A DNA stretch of 64,000 nt from Cyanobium sp. PCC 7001 (GTDB taxonomy: Bacteria > Cyanobacteriota > Cyanobacteriia > PCC-6307 > Cyanobiaceae), in contig NZ_DS990556.1 of assembly GCF_000155635.1 (NCBI RefSeq), positions 985,051 to 1,049,050 on the forward strand. The letters run 5' to 3'. Each line of letters begins with the position of its first letter. Position 1 is the stretch's first letter. Positions 26,354-37,799 of the stretch are shown here, piece after piece. The position numbers and the translations under genes are program-made. Under the pieces are notes generated by a model. The model made no database searches. It saw only the letters and a program-made list of their open reading frames with translations, and had not been told where the DNA came from.

Positions 26354-27657
26354 AACCGGTAGGCCCGGGTCAGCCGGAACACGGTGCCCGAGAGCAGCAG
26401 CAGGCCGATCAGGTTGGGGATGGCCATCAGGCCGTTGAGGATGTCGGCGATGGTCCAGATGGCCTCGAAGCTGGCCACCGAACCCAGCACCACCACCGCC
26501 ACCCACACGTAGCGGAAGGGCTTGATGCCGCCGGTGCCCACCAGGAATTCCAGGCAGCGCTCGCTGTAGTAGCCCCAGCCGAGGATCGTGGTGGCGGTGA
26601 AGAACACCGTGGCGAAGGTCACCAACCACTTGCCGCCCGGGAGGCCCCAGTCGAAGGCGGCCATGGTGAGGGTCACCCCCTGGGCCCCGCTGTCATAGAG
26701 GCCACTGGCCACGATTACCAGGGCGGTCATCGTGCAGATCACCAGGGTGTCGATGAAGGTGCCCAGCATGGCCACACTGCCCTGCAGCACCGGATCCCCG
26801 GGTTTGGCAGCCGCCTGGGCGATCGGAGCGGTGCCAAGGCCCGCCTCGTTGGAGAAGATGCCGCGGGCGATGCCCTTCTGGATCACCGTGCCCAGGGCAC
26901 CACCGGCGGCGGCCTGGCCGCTGAAGGCATTGCCGAAGATCACCCCGAAGGCGCCGGGGATCTTGTCGATGTGGAGCAGCAGGATGACCACGGAGCCCAC
27001 CACGTACACGGCCGCCATCAGGGGCACCACCACTTCGGCCACCTTGCCGATCCGCTCGATGCCGCCGATGAGCACCAGGTAGGCCAGCACGGCCATCACC
27101 ACGCCCGTGGCCAACGTCGGAATCCCCAGGGATTCCTGCAGCGCCTTGGCCATCTCGTGGGCCTGCACACCGTTGCCGATGCCGAAGCCCGCCAGGGTGC
27201 CGAACAGGGCGAACAGCACCCCCAGCCAGGCCCAGCGGGGACCGAGCCCGTTGCGGATGAAGTACATGGGCCCGCCCACGTGCTCGCCAAGATCGTCCAC
27301 CTCGCGGTAGTGCACGGCAAGCAGCGACTCGGCGTACTTGGTGGCCATCCCCACGAAGGCGATCACCCACATCCAGAACACCGCGCCGGGGCCACCGACG
27401 GCGATGGCACCCGCGACGCCGGCCACGTTGCCTGTGCCGATGGTGGCGGCCAGGGCCGTGGTGAGCGACTCGAAAGCCGAGACATCCCCCTCCCCCTTGG
27501 AGGAGCGGATCGAGGCGATCGCCTGGCGGAAGCCGAAACCGATGCGCAGCAGCGGCATGAACCGCAGCCCCAGCATCAGGTAGAGGCCCGTGAGACCGAT
27601 CAGCCAGAGCGTGGCCGGCCCCCAGACCACACCGCTGATTTGGGAGAGCACGTCCAC
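26338..27657 (-). CDS. sodium:alanine symporter family protein (AGCS)
   Basis: A 439-residue integral membrane transporter of the alanine/glycine:cation symporter family, importing small neutral amino acids with Na+. Family signatures are present: TLWLIGLTGLYLMLGLRF in the first helix, ATIGTGNVAGVAGAIAVGG with the conserved GTGN, FWMWVIAFVGMATKYAE, and NEAGLGTAPIAQAAA. About ten helices are predicted and the length is normal. It starts at ATG, ends at a hairpin shared with the convergent DUF6447 gene, and precedes no obvious partner. Confidence 0.92.
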   Translation of the reverse strand: MDVLSQISGVVWGPATLWLIGLTGLYLMLGLRFMPLLRIGFGFRQAIASIRSSKGEGDVSAFESLTTALAATIGTGNVAGVAGAIAVGGPGAVFWMWVIAFVGMATKYAESLLAVHYREVDDLGEHVGGPMYFIRNGLGPRWAWLGVLFALFGTLAGFGIGNGVQAHEMAKALQESLGIPTLATGVVMAVLAYLVLIGGIERIGKVAEVVVPLMAAVYVVGSVVILLLHIDKIPGAFGVIFGNAFSGQAAAGGALGTVIQKGIARGIFSNEAGLGTAPIAQAAAKPGDPVLQGSVAMLGTFIDTLVICTMTALVIVASGLYDSGAQGVTLTMAAFDWGLPGGKWLVTFATVFFTATTILGWGYYSERCLEFLVGTGGIKPFRYVWVAVVVLGSVASFEAIWTIADILNGLMAIPNLIGLLLLSGTVFRLTRAYRFDPAE

Positions 27658-27711
27658 GGGGCCTCGGCAGATTGCCGCGATGGTGTCATGGGGCGCCCGC
27701 TTCGGCCAGCC

Positions 27712-28386
27712 CTACCCCAGGGGCTGGAGGTCTTCGAAACGGAACACCTGGCGGCTGGCCGGCGTGTCGCCGTGGGCCTCCACCGCCACCACCCGCTCAC
27801 TCAGCACCCAGGGACCGCTGCCACCCAGGGGCACGAAGGTGTCGGTGAAATGGCTGCGGCCGCCGCGGGCCTCGCCGCTGGCCGGATCGGCGTACTGGCT
27901 CGTGTAGCAGCGGCTGAGGTAGCCGGCGCCGGTGTCGGTCACCGACTCGGTGAAGATCGTCACCACGGTGCCGTGGATGTGGCGGTGCACCATCGTCACC
28001 ACGTTGTCCTTGATGCGGTAGCGGTCACCGGCGTTCTTGCCGCCCACGATCACCTCCGTGCCCACCGCATCGGTGTCGCCGGCGGTGAAGGTGTTGGCGC
28101 CGTGGGTCTGCTCGAAACTGCGGCGCACCCGGTGAATGGCCACCTCCCACAGCTGGCCGGCCAGCAGTTTCTGATCGGCCTCGGCCTCGATCCCCTCCAC
28201 ACTGGCCTTCAGATCGGCACCCACCTGGAAGGTTCCTTCCACCACACGGCCGTCCTGCTCGAGCACGCAGCGGCCCCGGTAACCGCCGAAACCAGGCTCC
28301 CAGGTGTAGCGGTTCTCGTAGGCGGCTCTGAAGGCGGCGGTGCAGTCGCTGCCGGCCTGGATCGGACTGGAGAGGGTGGCGGTCAA
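27712..28386 (-). CDS. DUF3386 family protein
   Basis: A 224-residue protein typical of cyanobacteria. The N-terminal AAFRAAYENRYTWEPGFGGYRG and the repeated beta-strand pattern (VVEGTFQVG, LWEVAIHRVRRSFEQTHG, FTESVTDTGAGYLSRCYTSQY, VFRFEDLQPLG) match the DUF3386 family, whose function is unknown. There is no signal peptide. It lies 25 bases downstream of carB on the same strand and may be co-transcribed with it. Confidence 0.8.
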   Translation of the reverse strand: MTATLSSPIQAGSDCTAAFRAAYENRYTWEPGFGGYRGRCVLEQDGRVVEGTFQVGADLKASVEGIEAEADQKLLAGQLWEVAIHRVRRSFEQTHGANTFTAGDTDAVGTEVIVGGKNAGDRYRIKDNVVTMVHRHIHGTVVTIFTESVTDTGAGYLSRCYTSQYADPASGEARGGRSHFTDTFVPLGGSGPWVLSERVVAVEAHGDTPASRQVFRFEDLQPLG

Positions 28387-28411
28387 GGGAAGGGGCGCAG
28401 GGGCCCCAACG

Positions 28412-31753
<3,342 letters not shown>

Positions 31754-31877
31754 GGGCGTGGGCAGCGGCCAAACCGGTCCAGCGTCTCATGCCCCCGCGG
31801 CACGAAACGTTCAGGGGCAACGGGGCCTCACCGCCGGCGGTGGCTAGGGTGGTGGACCACCTCCTTTGATCCCGTCG

Positions 31878-32513
31878 ATGAGCGAACTCCAGCGCCTGAA
31901 GGGGCTGCTGCCTCCCGAAATGCAGAGCTGGGTGTTCGTGGAAGCCGCGGCGTCGGTGGAACCCCCGCTCATCACCATCGAGGAGATCGGTCGGGATGAG
32001 ATCGAGATCCAGCTCGATCTGGAGAAATGGGATGCGCTGGCCCTGGATCATCGCAACCTCCTCTTCTGGCATGAGGTGGGCCGCATCCAGAACGATGCGG
32101 TGCCCCGCGACGGCTGGGAAATGGCCGCGCTGGCCATCGGCCTCGGTGGTGCCATCGGTGAGCTCTGGGTGCAGGACGGCCTGCTGCTGCTGATGGCCCT
32201 CGGCCTCTCCGGCTTCGCGGGTTACCGCCTCTATCTGAAGAACAACTCCGAGAAGCGCCTGCAGGACGCCATCAGCGCCGACGAGCGGGCCATCGATCTG
32301 GCCTGCCGCTTCGGCTACACCTTGCCGAACGCCTACAAGAGCCTCGGCGGGGCGCTCAAGGAGCTCGCCGAGCAGACCCGCAAGAAGAAGAAGCGCGCCT
32401 TCTACGAAGACCGCCTCGAAGCCCTGCGCAAGAGCGCCGGCCGGGCCCGCGCCGAGATGGCCCAGCAGCAGGGCTCCCGCCAGTCGGTCACCAGCGAGAA
32501 CGTCTATGGCTGA
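31878..32513 (+). CDS. DUF3318 family membrane-associated protein
   Basis: A 211-residue cyanobacterial protein. Features in order are MSELQRLKGLLPPEMQSWVF, DLEKWDALALDHRNLLFWHE, two hydrophobic helices (AALAIGLGGAIGELWV and LLLLMALGLSGFAGYRLYL), a charged helical region (KELAEQTRKKKKRAFYEDR) and a polar tail. The pattern fits DUF3318, a family of unknown function. ATG MSELQ was chosen over a TTG four codons upstream. The stop overlaps the rsfS start by 8 bases, so the two are translationally coupled. Confidence 0.82.
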   Translation: MSELQRLKGLLPPEMQSWVFVEAAASVEPPLITIEEIGRDEIEIQLDLEKWDALALDHRNLLFWHEVGRIQNDAVPRDGWEMAALAIGLGGAIGELWVQDGLLLLMALGLSGFAGYRLYLKNNSEKRLQDAISADERAIDLACRFGYTLPNAYKSLGGALKELAEQTRKKKKRAFYEDRLEALRKSAGRARAEMAQQQGSRQSVTSENVYG

Positions 32514-32916
32514 GCCGGCCCTGCACCCCTCCGCCACACCCCGCGACCCCCAGACCGAGGCCCTGGCCCGACTGGTGGCCGAAGGCTGCGATGACCGCAA
32601 GGCGGTGGACATCCGCCTGATCCGGGTGGATGAGGTGTCATCGCTGGCCGACTGGTTCGTGATCTGCAGCGGCCTCTCCGACGTGCAGGTGCGCGCCATC
32701 GCCCGCTCGGTGGAGGACAAGCTCGAGGAGAAGCTGGGCCGTCTGCCCCTGCGCCGGGAAGGCCAGGCCGAGGGCCGCTGGGTGCTGCTCGACTACGGCG
32801 AAGTGATCGTGCACGTGCTCACCCCGGCCGAGCGCAGCTACTACGACCTCGAATCCTTCTGGGGCCACGGCGAACAGGTGCCCTACCTAGGCTCGGAATC
32901 CGCACCCGCCGTCTGA
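32506..32916 (+). CDS. rsfS: ribosomal silencing factor RsfS
   Basis: A 136-residue protein that binds ribosomal protein L14 and blocks subunit joining under starvation. The conserved core is intact: DDRKAVDIRLIRVDEVSSLA, DWFVICSGLSDVQVRAIARS, EGRWVLLDYGEVIVHVL and ERSYYDLESFWGH. Length and domain are typical. It overlaps the DUF3318 gene and is followed after 8 bases by CGLD27, forming a compact operon also seen as a general arrangement in picocyanobacteria (recalled, not checked). Confidence 0.95.
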   Translation: MAEPALHPSATPRDPQTEALARLVAEGCDDRKAVDIRLIRVDEVSSLADWFVICSGLSDVQVRAIARSVEDKLEEKLGRLPLRREGQAEGRWVLLDYGEVIVHVLTPAERSYYDLESFWGHGEQVPYLGSESAPAV

Positions 32917-32924
32917 CGTTCGCC

Positions 32925-33419
32925 ATGGAGCTGCTGGGGCCCTGCCCGGTGCCGGCCGAACAGCGCCCGCTGCGTCAGTACGAGGAACTGAGCCGCTCCT
33001 GGTTCTTCGCCTGGCCCGCCCAAAGTCTTGCCGGTCTGCTGCGTCCGCTGGCGGTGAGCTGGCTGTCGGTGCTGCCGATCACCCTGGTGGTGGCGAGCGG
33101 CAGCTGGGTGCTGCGCCACGACCCGGCCCGCATGGTGGCGGCGGGCGCGGTGGCGGGGATCGCCCTGCCCACCCTGCTGCTGGTGCGGCAGTGGCTGGGC
33201 TGGAGCACCATCCACCAGCGGCTGGTGAGCGAACGGGTGGAGTACGAGGAATCCGGCTGGTACGACGGCCAGGTCTGGGAGAAGCCCCTGGCCTGGCGTC
33301 AGCAGGATCTGCTGGTGGCCCAGCACCAGGTGCGCCCCATCCTGATGCGGTTGCAGCAGGCCATCGGCCTGGCCGCCACCCTGATGCTGGTGGGGGCGAG
33401 CCTCTGTCAGGCTCTGTGA
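32925..33419 (+). CDS. CGLD27/Ycf36 family protein (DUF1230)
   Basis: A 164-residue protein. PCPVPAEQRPLRQYEELSRS followed by WFFAWP is the diagnostic start of the DUF1230 family (Ycf36 in plastids, CGLD27 in the green lineage). Membrane helices follow at PLAVSWLSVLPITLVV, MVAAGAVAGIALPTLLLV and AIGLAATLMLVGASL, with the conserved YEESGWYDGQVWEKP between them. The family is plastid and cyanobacterial; a role in photosynthesis or iron acclimation has been suggested, but the sequence does not specify one. It sits at the end of the DUF3318-rsfS unit. Confidence 0.88.
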   Translation: MELLGPCPVPAEQRPLRQYEELSRSWFFAWPAQSLAGLLRPLAVSWLSVLPITLVVASGSWVLRHDPARMVAAGAVAGIALPTLLLVRQWLGWSTIHQRLVSERVEYEESGWYDGQVWEKPLAWRQQDLLVAQHQVRPILMRLQQAIGLAATLMLVGASLCQAL

Positions 33420-33443
33420 GCACGGCCAGACCGACCGGCTCCC

Positions 33444-34415
33444 ATGACCCTATCCTCCAGCTTCGGCGGTAGCGGCCGCTCCAGCATCCCGCCCCTGGAG
33501 GTGCGGCTGCTGCGCAACGGCATCGTCGAATCGCGCCACCGGGTGCACGCCGTGGTGTGCGATGGGCGGGGACGGGTGCTGATGCGGGCCGGGGATCCCC
33601 AGCATCTGAGCTTCGTGCGCTCGGCACTCAAACCCTTCCAGGCCTCGGTGTTCGTGGCCAGCGGCACGGCTGACCAGGTGAACTGCGGTGATCGGGGCCT
33701 GGCCATCGCCTGTGCCTCCCACGCCGGCACCTCCCGCCACGCCCGCGAGGCGTTCCGGCTGCTCTGGGGCGCGGAAGTGGAGGCCGAACAGCTGCAGAGC
33801 CCGGTTCCGGAGCTGGGCAGCAGCCCGCTGGAACACAACTGCTCCGGCAAGCACGCCGCCTTCCTGGCCACCTGCCGGCGGATGGGCTGGAGCCTGGAGA
33901 GCTACCTGCAGCTGGAGCATCCGCTGCAGCAGGAGGTGCTCAAACGGGTGGCCGAGCTGCTGGGCCTGCCGGCCGCGGAACTGGTGGCGGCCCGCGACGA
34001 CTGCGGCGCTCCCACGCTGCAGCTGCAGCTGGCCCAGATGGCCCTGCTCTACGCCCACCTGGGTGCCGGCGCCCAGCCCGATCTGGAGCGGCTCAGCCGC
34101 GCCATGCTCAGCCATCCCGACCTGGTGGCGGGCGACGGTCGCTTCGACACCGAACTGATGCGCCGCGGCCACGGGCAGGTGCTGAGCAAGGGGGGCGCCG
34201 AGGGCATCCAGTGCCTGAGCCGGGTCGGAGAAGGGCTGGGGGTGGCCGTGAAGGTGGAGGACGGATCGGCCCGCGCCAAACACGCCGTGGCGCTCCATCT
34301 GCTGGAGCAGCTCGACTGGCTCACCCCCATGACCCTCGAGGAGCTGCGCCAGGCGTTCATGGAGCCGGCCCCCCATCTGAAGCTGGAGGTGGTGGGGGAG
34401 CTGCGCTTCGACTGA
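33444..34415 (+). CDS. asparaginase II family protein (thermolabile type)
   Basis: A 323-residue protein of the AnsA-like family distinct from the classical bacterial type I/II asparaginases; it hydrolyses L-asparagine to aspartate and ammonia. Recognisable segments are VEVRLLRNGIVESRHR-like EVRLLRNGIVESRHRVHAVV, FVRSALKPFQA, LAIACASHAGTSRHA, the Cys/His-containing LEHNCSGKHAAFLATCR, and DDCGAPTLQLQL. Length is usual. It is immediately upstream of tRNA-fMet and a group of nitrogen genes that also includes an asparagine synthetase, so asparagine appears to be both made and broken down here. Confidence 0.88.
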   Translation: MTLSSSFGGSGRSSIPPLEVRLLRNGIVESRHRVHAVVCDGRGRVLMRAGDPQHLSFVRSALKPFQASVFVASGTADQVNCGDRGLAIACASHAGTSRHAREAFRLLWGAEVEAEQLQSPVPELGSSPLEHNCSGKHAAFLATCRRMGWSLESYLQLEHPLQQEVLKRVAELLGLPAAELVAARDDCGAPTLQLQLAQMALLYAHLGAGAQPDLERLSRAMLSHPDLVAGDGRFDTELMRRGHGQVLSKGGAEGIQCLSRVGEGLGVAVKVEDGSARAKHAVALHLLEQLDWLTPMTLEELRQAFMEPAPHLKLEVVGELRFD

Positions 34416-34477
34416 GACGCCTGGTCTGGAGACGCCTGGCCAAGAGGGCCCCACCTGTATCGGCGGACACCGGCTGG

Positions 34478-34483
34478 TACAAT
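34478..34483 (+). promoter_or_regulatory. -10 box of the tRNA-fMet gene
   Basis: TACAAT preceded by TGG lies 12 bases upstream of the mature tRNA 5' end, within the distance expected for a short leader. No good -35 match is seen 16-18 bases upstream. Confidence 0.5.
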
Positions 34484-34494
34484 TTCGCCTGTGA

Positions 34495-34571
<77 letters not shown>

Positions 34572-34589
34572 TTTGATTGCTCCCAACCA

Positions 34590-34615
34590 AGCTCCGGATC
34601 GCCGGGGCTTTTTTT
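34590..34615 (+). terminator. rho-independent terminator after tRNA-fMet
   Basis: An 8-bp stem AGCTCCGG / CCGGGGCT (one G-T pair) with loop ATCG is followed by seven T, 19 bases after the tRNA 3' end. Confidence 0.9.
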
Positions 34616-34662
34616 GTGCTCAGCCCTGTGTCCGGCGTTTTGTTCAGCCTGCCTTCCGCCTG

Positions 34663-34809
34663 ATGCCTCTCGCCCTGACCGAGCTGCAGCAGGCCATCCT
34701 CATCTTCGGACTGGGCGGACTGGTCACCCTGGCCACGGTGGTGATGATCCTGCGGGGCCACCGCCGCTGGCACCAGCGCGATCCCTTCGACGACCCCAGC
34801 CATGACTGA
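34663..34809 (+). CDS. small single-helix membrane protein preceding the SSS symporter
   Basis: A 48-residue protein: a short N-terminus (MPLALTELQQ), one membrane helix (AILIFGLGGLVTLATVVMIL) and a positively charged then acidic tail (RGHRRWHQRDPFDDPSHD). The chosen ATG is the first after the tRNA terminator; the longer frame begins inside the tRNA end. Its stop overlaps the symporter start by 8 bases, so it is translationally coupled and may be an accessory subunit. No family recognised. Confidence 0.65.
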   Translation: MPLALTELQQAILIFGLGGLVTLATVVMILRGHRRWHQRDPFDDPSHD

Positions 34810-36241
34810 TGCCACACCGCCGATGCTGCCCCAGGGCACGGCCTGGATCCTGCTGGTGGGGTTCTCCGTGCTCTGGATCGCCCTCGGAATCTGGTGGGGC
34901 AAGCGGGGCAAGGGCGACGCCGATGACTACCTGCTGGCGGGACGCAACATCGGCCTGGCCCTCAGCACCGCCACCCTGATGGCCAGCTGGGTCACCGGCA
35001 ACACCACCCTGGCCGCTCCCGAGGTGGGCTACACCCTCGGGCTCTGGGGCATGTTCGGCTACGCCCTGGCGGGCCTCGGCCTGTTCCTGTTCGCGCCGCT
35101 GGCGGTGCGGATCAAGCGGCTGATGCCCACGGCCCGCACCAGCGGCGACTTCGTGCGGCTGCGCTACGGCAGGGCCTGCTGGGCCATTTTCCTGCTGATC
35201 ACCATGGCCTACACCCTGGGATTCCTGATCACCCAGGGCATGGGGGCGGGGCTGCTGCTGCAGTCGCTCTCGGGCTTCGATTACCGGCTCGGCATGGTGT
35301 GCGTGATCGGGGTGTCCACCATCTACACGCTGTTCGGCGGCATGCGGGCGGTGGTGGGCACCGACTTCATCCAGTCGATGCTGATCATGGGGCTGCTCGT
35401 GCTGGTGGCCGTGCTCGGGTTCAGCCGCTTCAGCAGCGATCAGGTGTACGCCGCCCTTGCGGCGGAGAACCCCTCCCGGCTCAACCTGCTGCTGCCCACC
35501 GGCCTGCTCTTCGCCTGGAACACCGGCCTGTTCAGCATGGGGGAGGTGTTCCACAACAACATCTGGTGGTCGCGGGTGTTCGCCAGCCGCTCCTCGGTGG
35601 TGTTCCGCTCCTTCGTGCTGGGGGGTCTGGCCTGGGTCACGGTGCCGGTCGTGACGGGCGCCATCGCCCTGACGGCCCTGGCCCAGAACCTGCCGATCCC
35701 CCAGGTGAACATGGTGTTCCCGATCGTCACCGCCCAGCTGCTCGGCAGCGGTGGCGCCGCGGTGGTGTTCGTGATCATCTTCGCCTCCCTCACCTCCACC
35801 CTCGACTCGCTGCTGGCCGCCAGTGCCGATCTGATCGCCGAGGACGTGGTGGCCCACTGGCTCAAACCCGACGCCAGCGACCATCAGGTCCGCCAGGTGG
35901 CCCGCCAGGTGGTGGTGGGGCTGGGGCTGCTCACCATGGTGCTCTCCTGGCAGTACATCACCTCGATGTACCAGCTGCTGCTGTTCACCGGCGCGCTGGT
36001 GGCCTCCACCATCTGGCCGATCGCCATGGGGCTCTACTGGCGCCAGGCCAACCGTCAGGCGGCCTCGCTGGCCATGGTGCTCGGCTCCGTCACCGGACTG
36101 CTGGCCTACTGGCTGATCGCCCCCTACTGCGCCGCCCTAATCTCCGCCGCCGTGTCCGCCGTGGTGATGGGCCTGGGCAGTCGCTGCTGGCCGGAACGCT
36201 TCGACTGGCGCCGGCTGGCCGGAACCGCCGAATCCGCCTGA
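34802..36241 (+). CDS. sodium:solute symporter (SSS family)
   Basis: A 479-residue transporter with about 13 membrane helices and an SSS core: GKGDADDYLLAGRNIGLALS, LMASWVTGNTTLAAPEVGYT, GGMRAVVGTDFIQSMLIM and FASLTSTLDSLLAASADLIAED, the last carrying the Ser/Thr pairs that line the sodium site. The family takes up urea, proline, pantothenate, sugars and other solutes with Na+. Context (asparaginase, carbamoyltransferase, asparagine synthetase, amidohydrolase) suggests a nitrogenous solute such as an amino acid, urea or a ureide; this is inference. It is flanked by two small single-helix proteins. Confidence 0.88.
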   Translation: MTDATPPMLPQGTAWILLVGFSVLWIALGIWWGKRGKGDADDYLLAGRNIGLALSTATLMASWVTGNTTLAAPEVGYTLGLWGMFGYALAGLGLFLFAPLAVRIKRLMPTARTSGDFVRLRYGRACWAIFLLITMAYTLGFLITQGMGAGLLLQSLSGFDYRLGMVCVIGVSTIYTLFGGMRAVVGTDFIQSMLIMGLLVLVAVLGFSRFSSDQVYAALAAENPSRLNLLLPTGLLFAWNTGLFSMGEVFHNNIWWSRVFASRSSVVFRSFVLGGLAWVTVPVVTGAIALTALAQNLPIPQVNMVFPIVTAQLLGSGGAAVVFVIIFASLTSTLDSLLAASADLIAEDVVAHWLKPDASDHQVRQVARQVVVGLGLLTMVLSWQYITSMYQLLLFTGALVASTIWPIAMGLYWRQANRQAASLAMVLGSVTGLLAYWLIAPYCAALISAAVSAVVMGLGSRCWPERFDWRRLAGTAESA

Positions 36242-36304
36242 GGCTCCCTGCCCTCCTCCACGCCCGTCCTCCGCGCCCGCCCTCCACGCCGTCCTGCCCT
36301 GGCC

Positions 36305-36493
36305 ATGTCCGTTCCTGACCTGCTGATTCGATTCGCCGCGGCGGCCGGAGCGCCGGCTGCCGGCCCCCAGTGGCTGCTGCCGCGCTCGCTGTTCAATCTT
36401 GTGGTGGTGGGGAGCATCGCCGGACTGGTGCTGGCCACCCTGGTGATCCTCACGATCTGGGCGATCGAGTTGCGCGGCGGCAAGGTGTGGTGA
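36305..36493 (+). CDS. small single-helix membrane protein following the SSS symporter
   Basis: A 62-residue protein with one clear membrane helix (NLVVVGSIAGLVLATLVILTIW) and a short basic end (AIELRGGKVW). It begins 63 bases after the symporter stop, on the same strand. Together with the 48-residue protein before the symporter it brackets the transporter gene. No family recognised; an accessory subunit is possible. Confidence 0.6.
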   Translation: MSVPDLLIRFAAAAGAPAAGPQWLLPRSLFNLVVVGSIAGLVLATLVILTIWAIELRGGKVW

Positions 36494-36641
36494 GGAGGAG
36501 GGCAAACGGTGCGCGTTGCTACGTGCGCCTGCGGGGATGTTGCAGAAAACACAAGATTTCCGGACCGACATCCTCAACACGACTCATGATGGAGAACTCC
36601 ACACTTCATTCGCAACATCCCCAGCGCCGGGATCACGCCTG

Positions 36642-37730
36642 ATGATGCACACTCCCCACTTCACCCGGCTCGGCCCGGACGTCTACGGGAACGCCCACCC
36701 ACAGGCCCTGCTGGAGCAGATACGGGAGAACGGAAAGGCGCTGCAGGATCTGATGAACCAGCATGTGATCTCCACCCTGCAATACAGCCCAGAATCCCTG
36801 CTGCAGGTGTTCCGCCTGGCCGCGAAATTCGAAAGCAATCCCGAGCGCTACATCCGCTTCAACAGTCCACTGCAGCGCAAGATCCTCATCAACGCCTTCT
36901 ACGAACCCAGCACCCGCACCCGGCTCTCCTTCGACAGTGCCTGGCACCGCCTTGGCGGAGACACGATCACGATCACCGACCGGAGCACCACCGGCATCGC
37001 CAAGGGCGAATCCTTGCGGGACGTGGCGGAAATGTTCAACAACTACGGCGATTGCGTGGTGTTGCGGGACACCAATGCCGAGGCGATCTACCAGATGAGT
37101 GAGTCGCTGAGGATTCCGATCATCAATGCGGGCAACGGCATCGACGAACACCCCACCCAAGCGATGGCCGATCTCTACACCATCTTCAAGTGGCGGCCCG
37201 ATCTGGTGGAGAAAGACATCACCGAACAGGCCCGGATCCGCATCGGCGTGGTGGGCATCCCCGGCCGCATGCGCACCGTGCGCTCCCTGCTGCGCATCTT
37301 CACCAAGTTCCCCCAGATGATCCGGGAGCTGGTGCTGTTCCACGAGCCCGGCATCGACCCCAGCGCGCCGGACACCTACTTCGATCCCGGCCAACGGCAG
37401 GAACTGGAGGCGGCCGGGATCACGGTGGTCACCAGCGACGACCTGATGGGGGCCATTGCCGAGCTCGATGTGATCTACATCAATGCCATCGCCTGGGTGG
37501 GGGACAGCTATGAGGTGCACGGCCGCAGCTTCCACCTCACGGCCGACCTTCCCTACAAGCCTGAGGCCATCATCCTCCACCCTCTGGCCCGCGGGGCCGA
37601 GCTCGGCACCTGCCTCGACAACAGCCCGCACAACTGGTACTTCTCCCAGGCCCGCGGCGCCGTGTTCATCCGGATGGCCCTGCTCACCTGCATGGTGGAG
37701 CGCACCGCCCAGGTGATGGACGTCATCTAG
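36642..37730 (+). CDS. aspartate/ornithine carbamoyltransferase-family protein, substrate uncertain
   Basis: A 362-residue protein, longer than a usual ATCase (about 310). Carbamoyl-phosphate-binding motifs are intact: YEPSTRTRLSF (STRTR at about 90-94), NGIDEHPTQAMADLYTI (HPTQ at about 170-173) and HPLARGAELG (about 313-317), and the C-terminal NWYFSQARGAVFIRMALL matches the ATCase pattern. The aspartate-binding loop, normally R-x-Q-x-E-R, instead reads YINAIAWVGDSYEVHG (about 279-294), so the second substrate is probably not aspartate. RTVRSL, equivalent to another carboxylate-binding Arg segment, is kept. It is followed by asparagine synthetase. The ATG pair after a 148-base AT-richer gap was taken as the start; in-frame starts up to 126 bases upstream exist. 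Confidence 0.8.
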   Translation: MMHTPHFTRLGPDVYGNAHPQALLEQIRENGKALQDLMNQHVISTLQYSPESLLQVFRLAAKFESNPERYIRFNSPLQRKILINAFYEPSTRTRLSFDSAWHRLGGDTITITDRSTTGIAKGESLRDVAEMFNNYGDCVVLRDTNAEAIYQMSESLRIPIINAGNGIDEHPTQAMADLYTIFKWRPDLVEKDITEQARIRIGVVGIPGRMRTVRSLLRIFTKFPQMIRELVLFHEPGIDPSAPDTYFDPGQRQELEAAGITVVTSDDLMGAIAELDVIYINAIAWVGDSYEVHGRSFHLTADLPYKPEAIILHPLARGAELGTCLDNSPHNWYFSQARGAVFIRMALLTCMVERTAQVMDVI

Positions 37731-37741
37731 GCGTCGCTCCC

Positions 37742-37758
37742 GCCTGATCCGATCAGGC
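37742..37758 (+). terminator. short hairpin after the carbamoyltransferase gene
   Basis: GCCTGAT / ATCAGGC with a 3-base loop is followed by a pyrimidine stretch (CTTCTTCTCG). It is a weak terminator or attenuator between the carbamoyltransferase and asnB. Confidence 0.35.
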
Positions 37759-37799
37759 CTTCTTCTCGTTCACTTCGTTCACCAGCAGCTTCTCGACCT

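Noticed and set aside
36516-37730. Longer carbamoyltransferase start giving 404 residues
   Set aside because: The extra N-terminus is low in family similarity, falls in an AT-richer gap and would lengthen an already long protein. The ATG pair at 36642 is more consistent.
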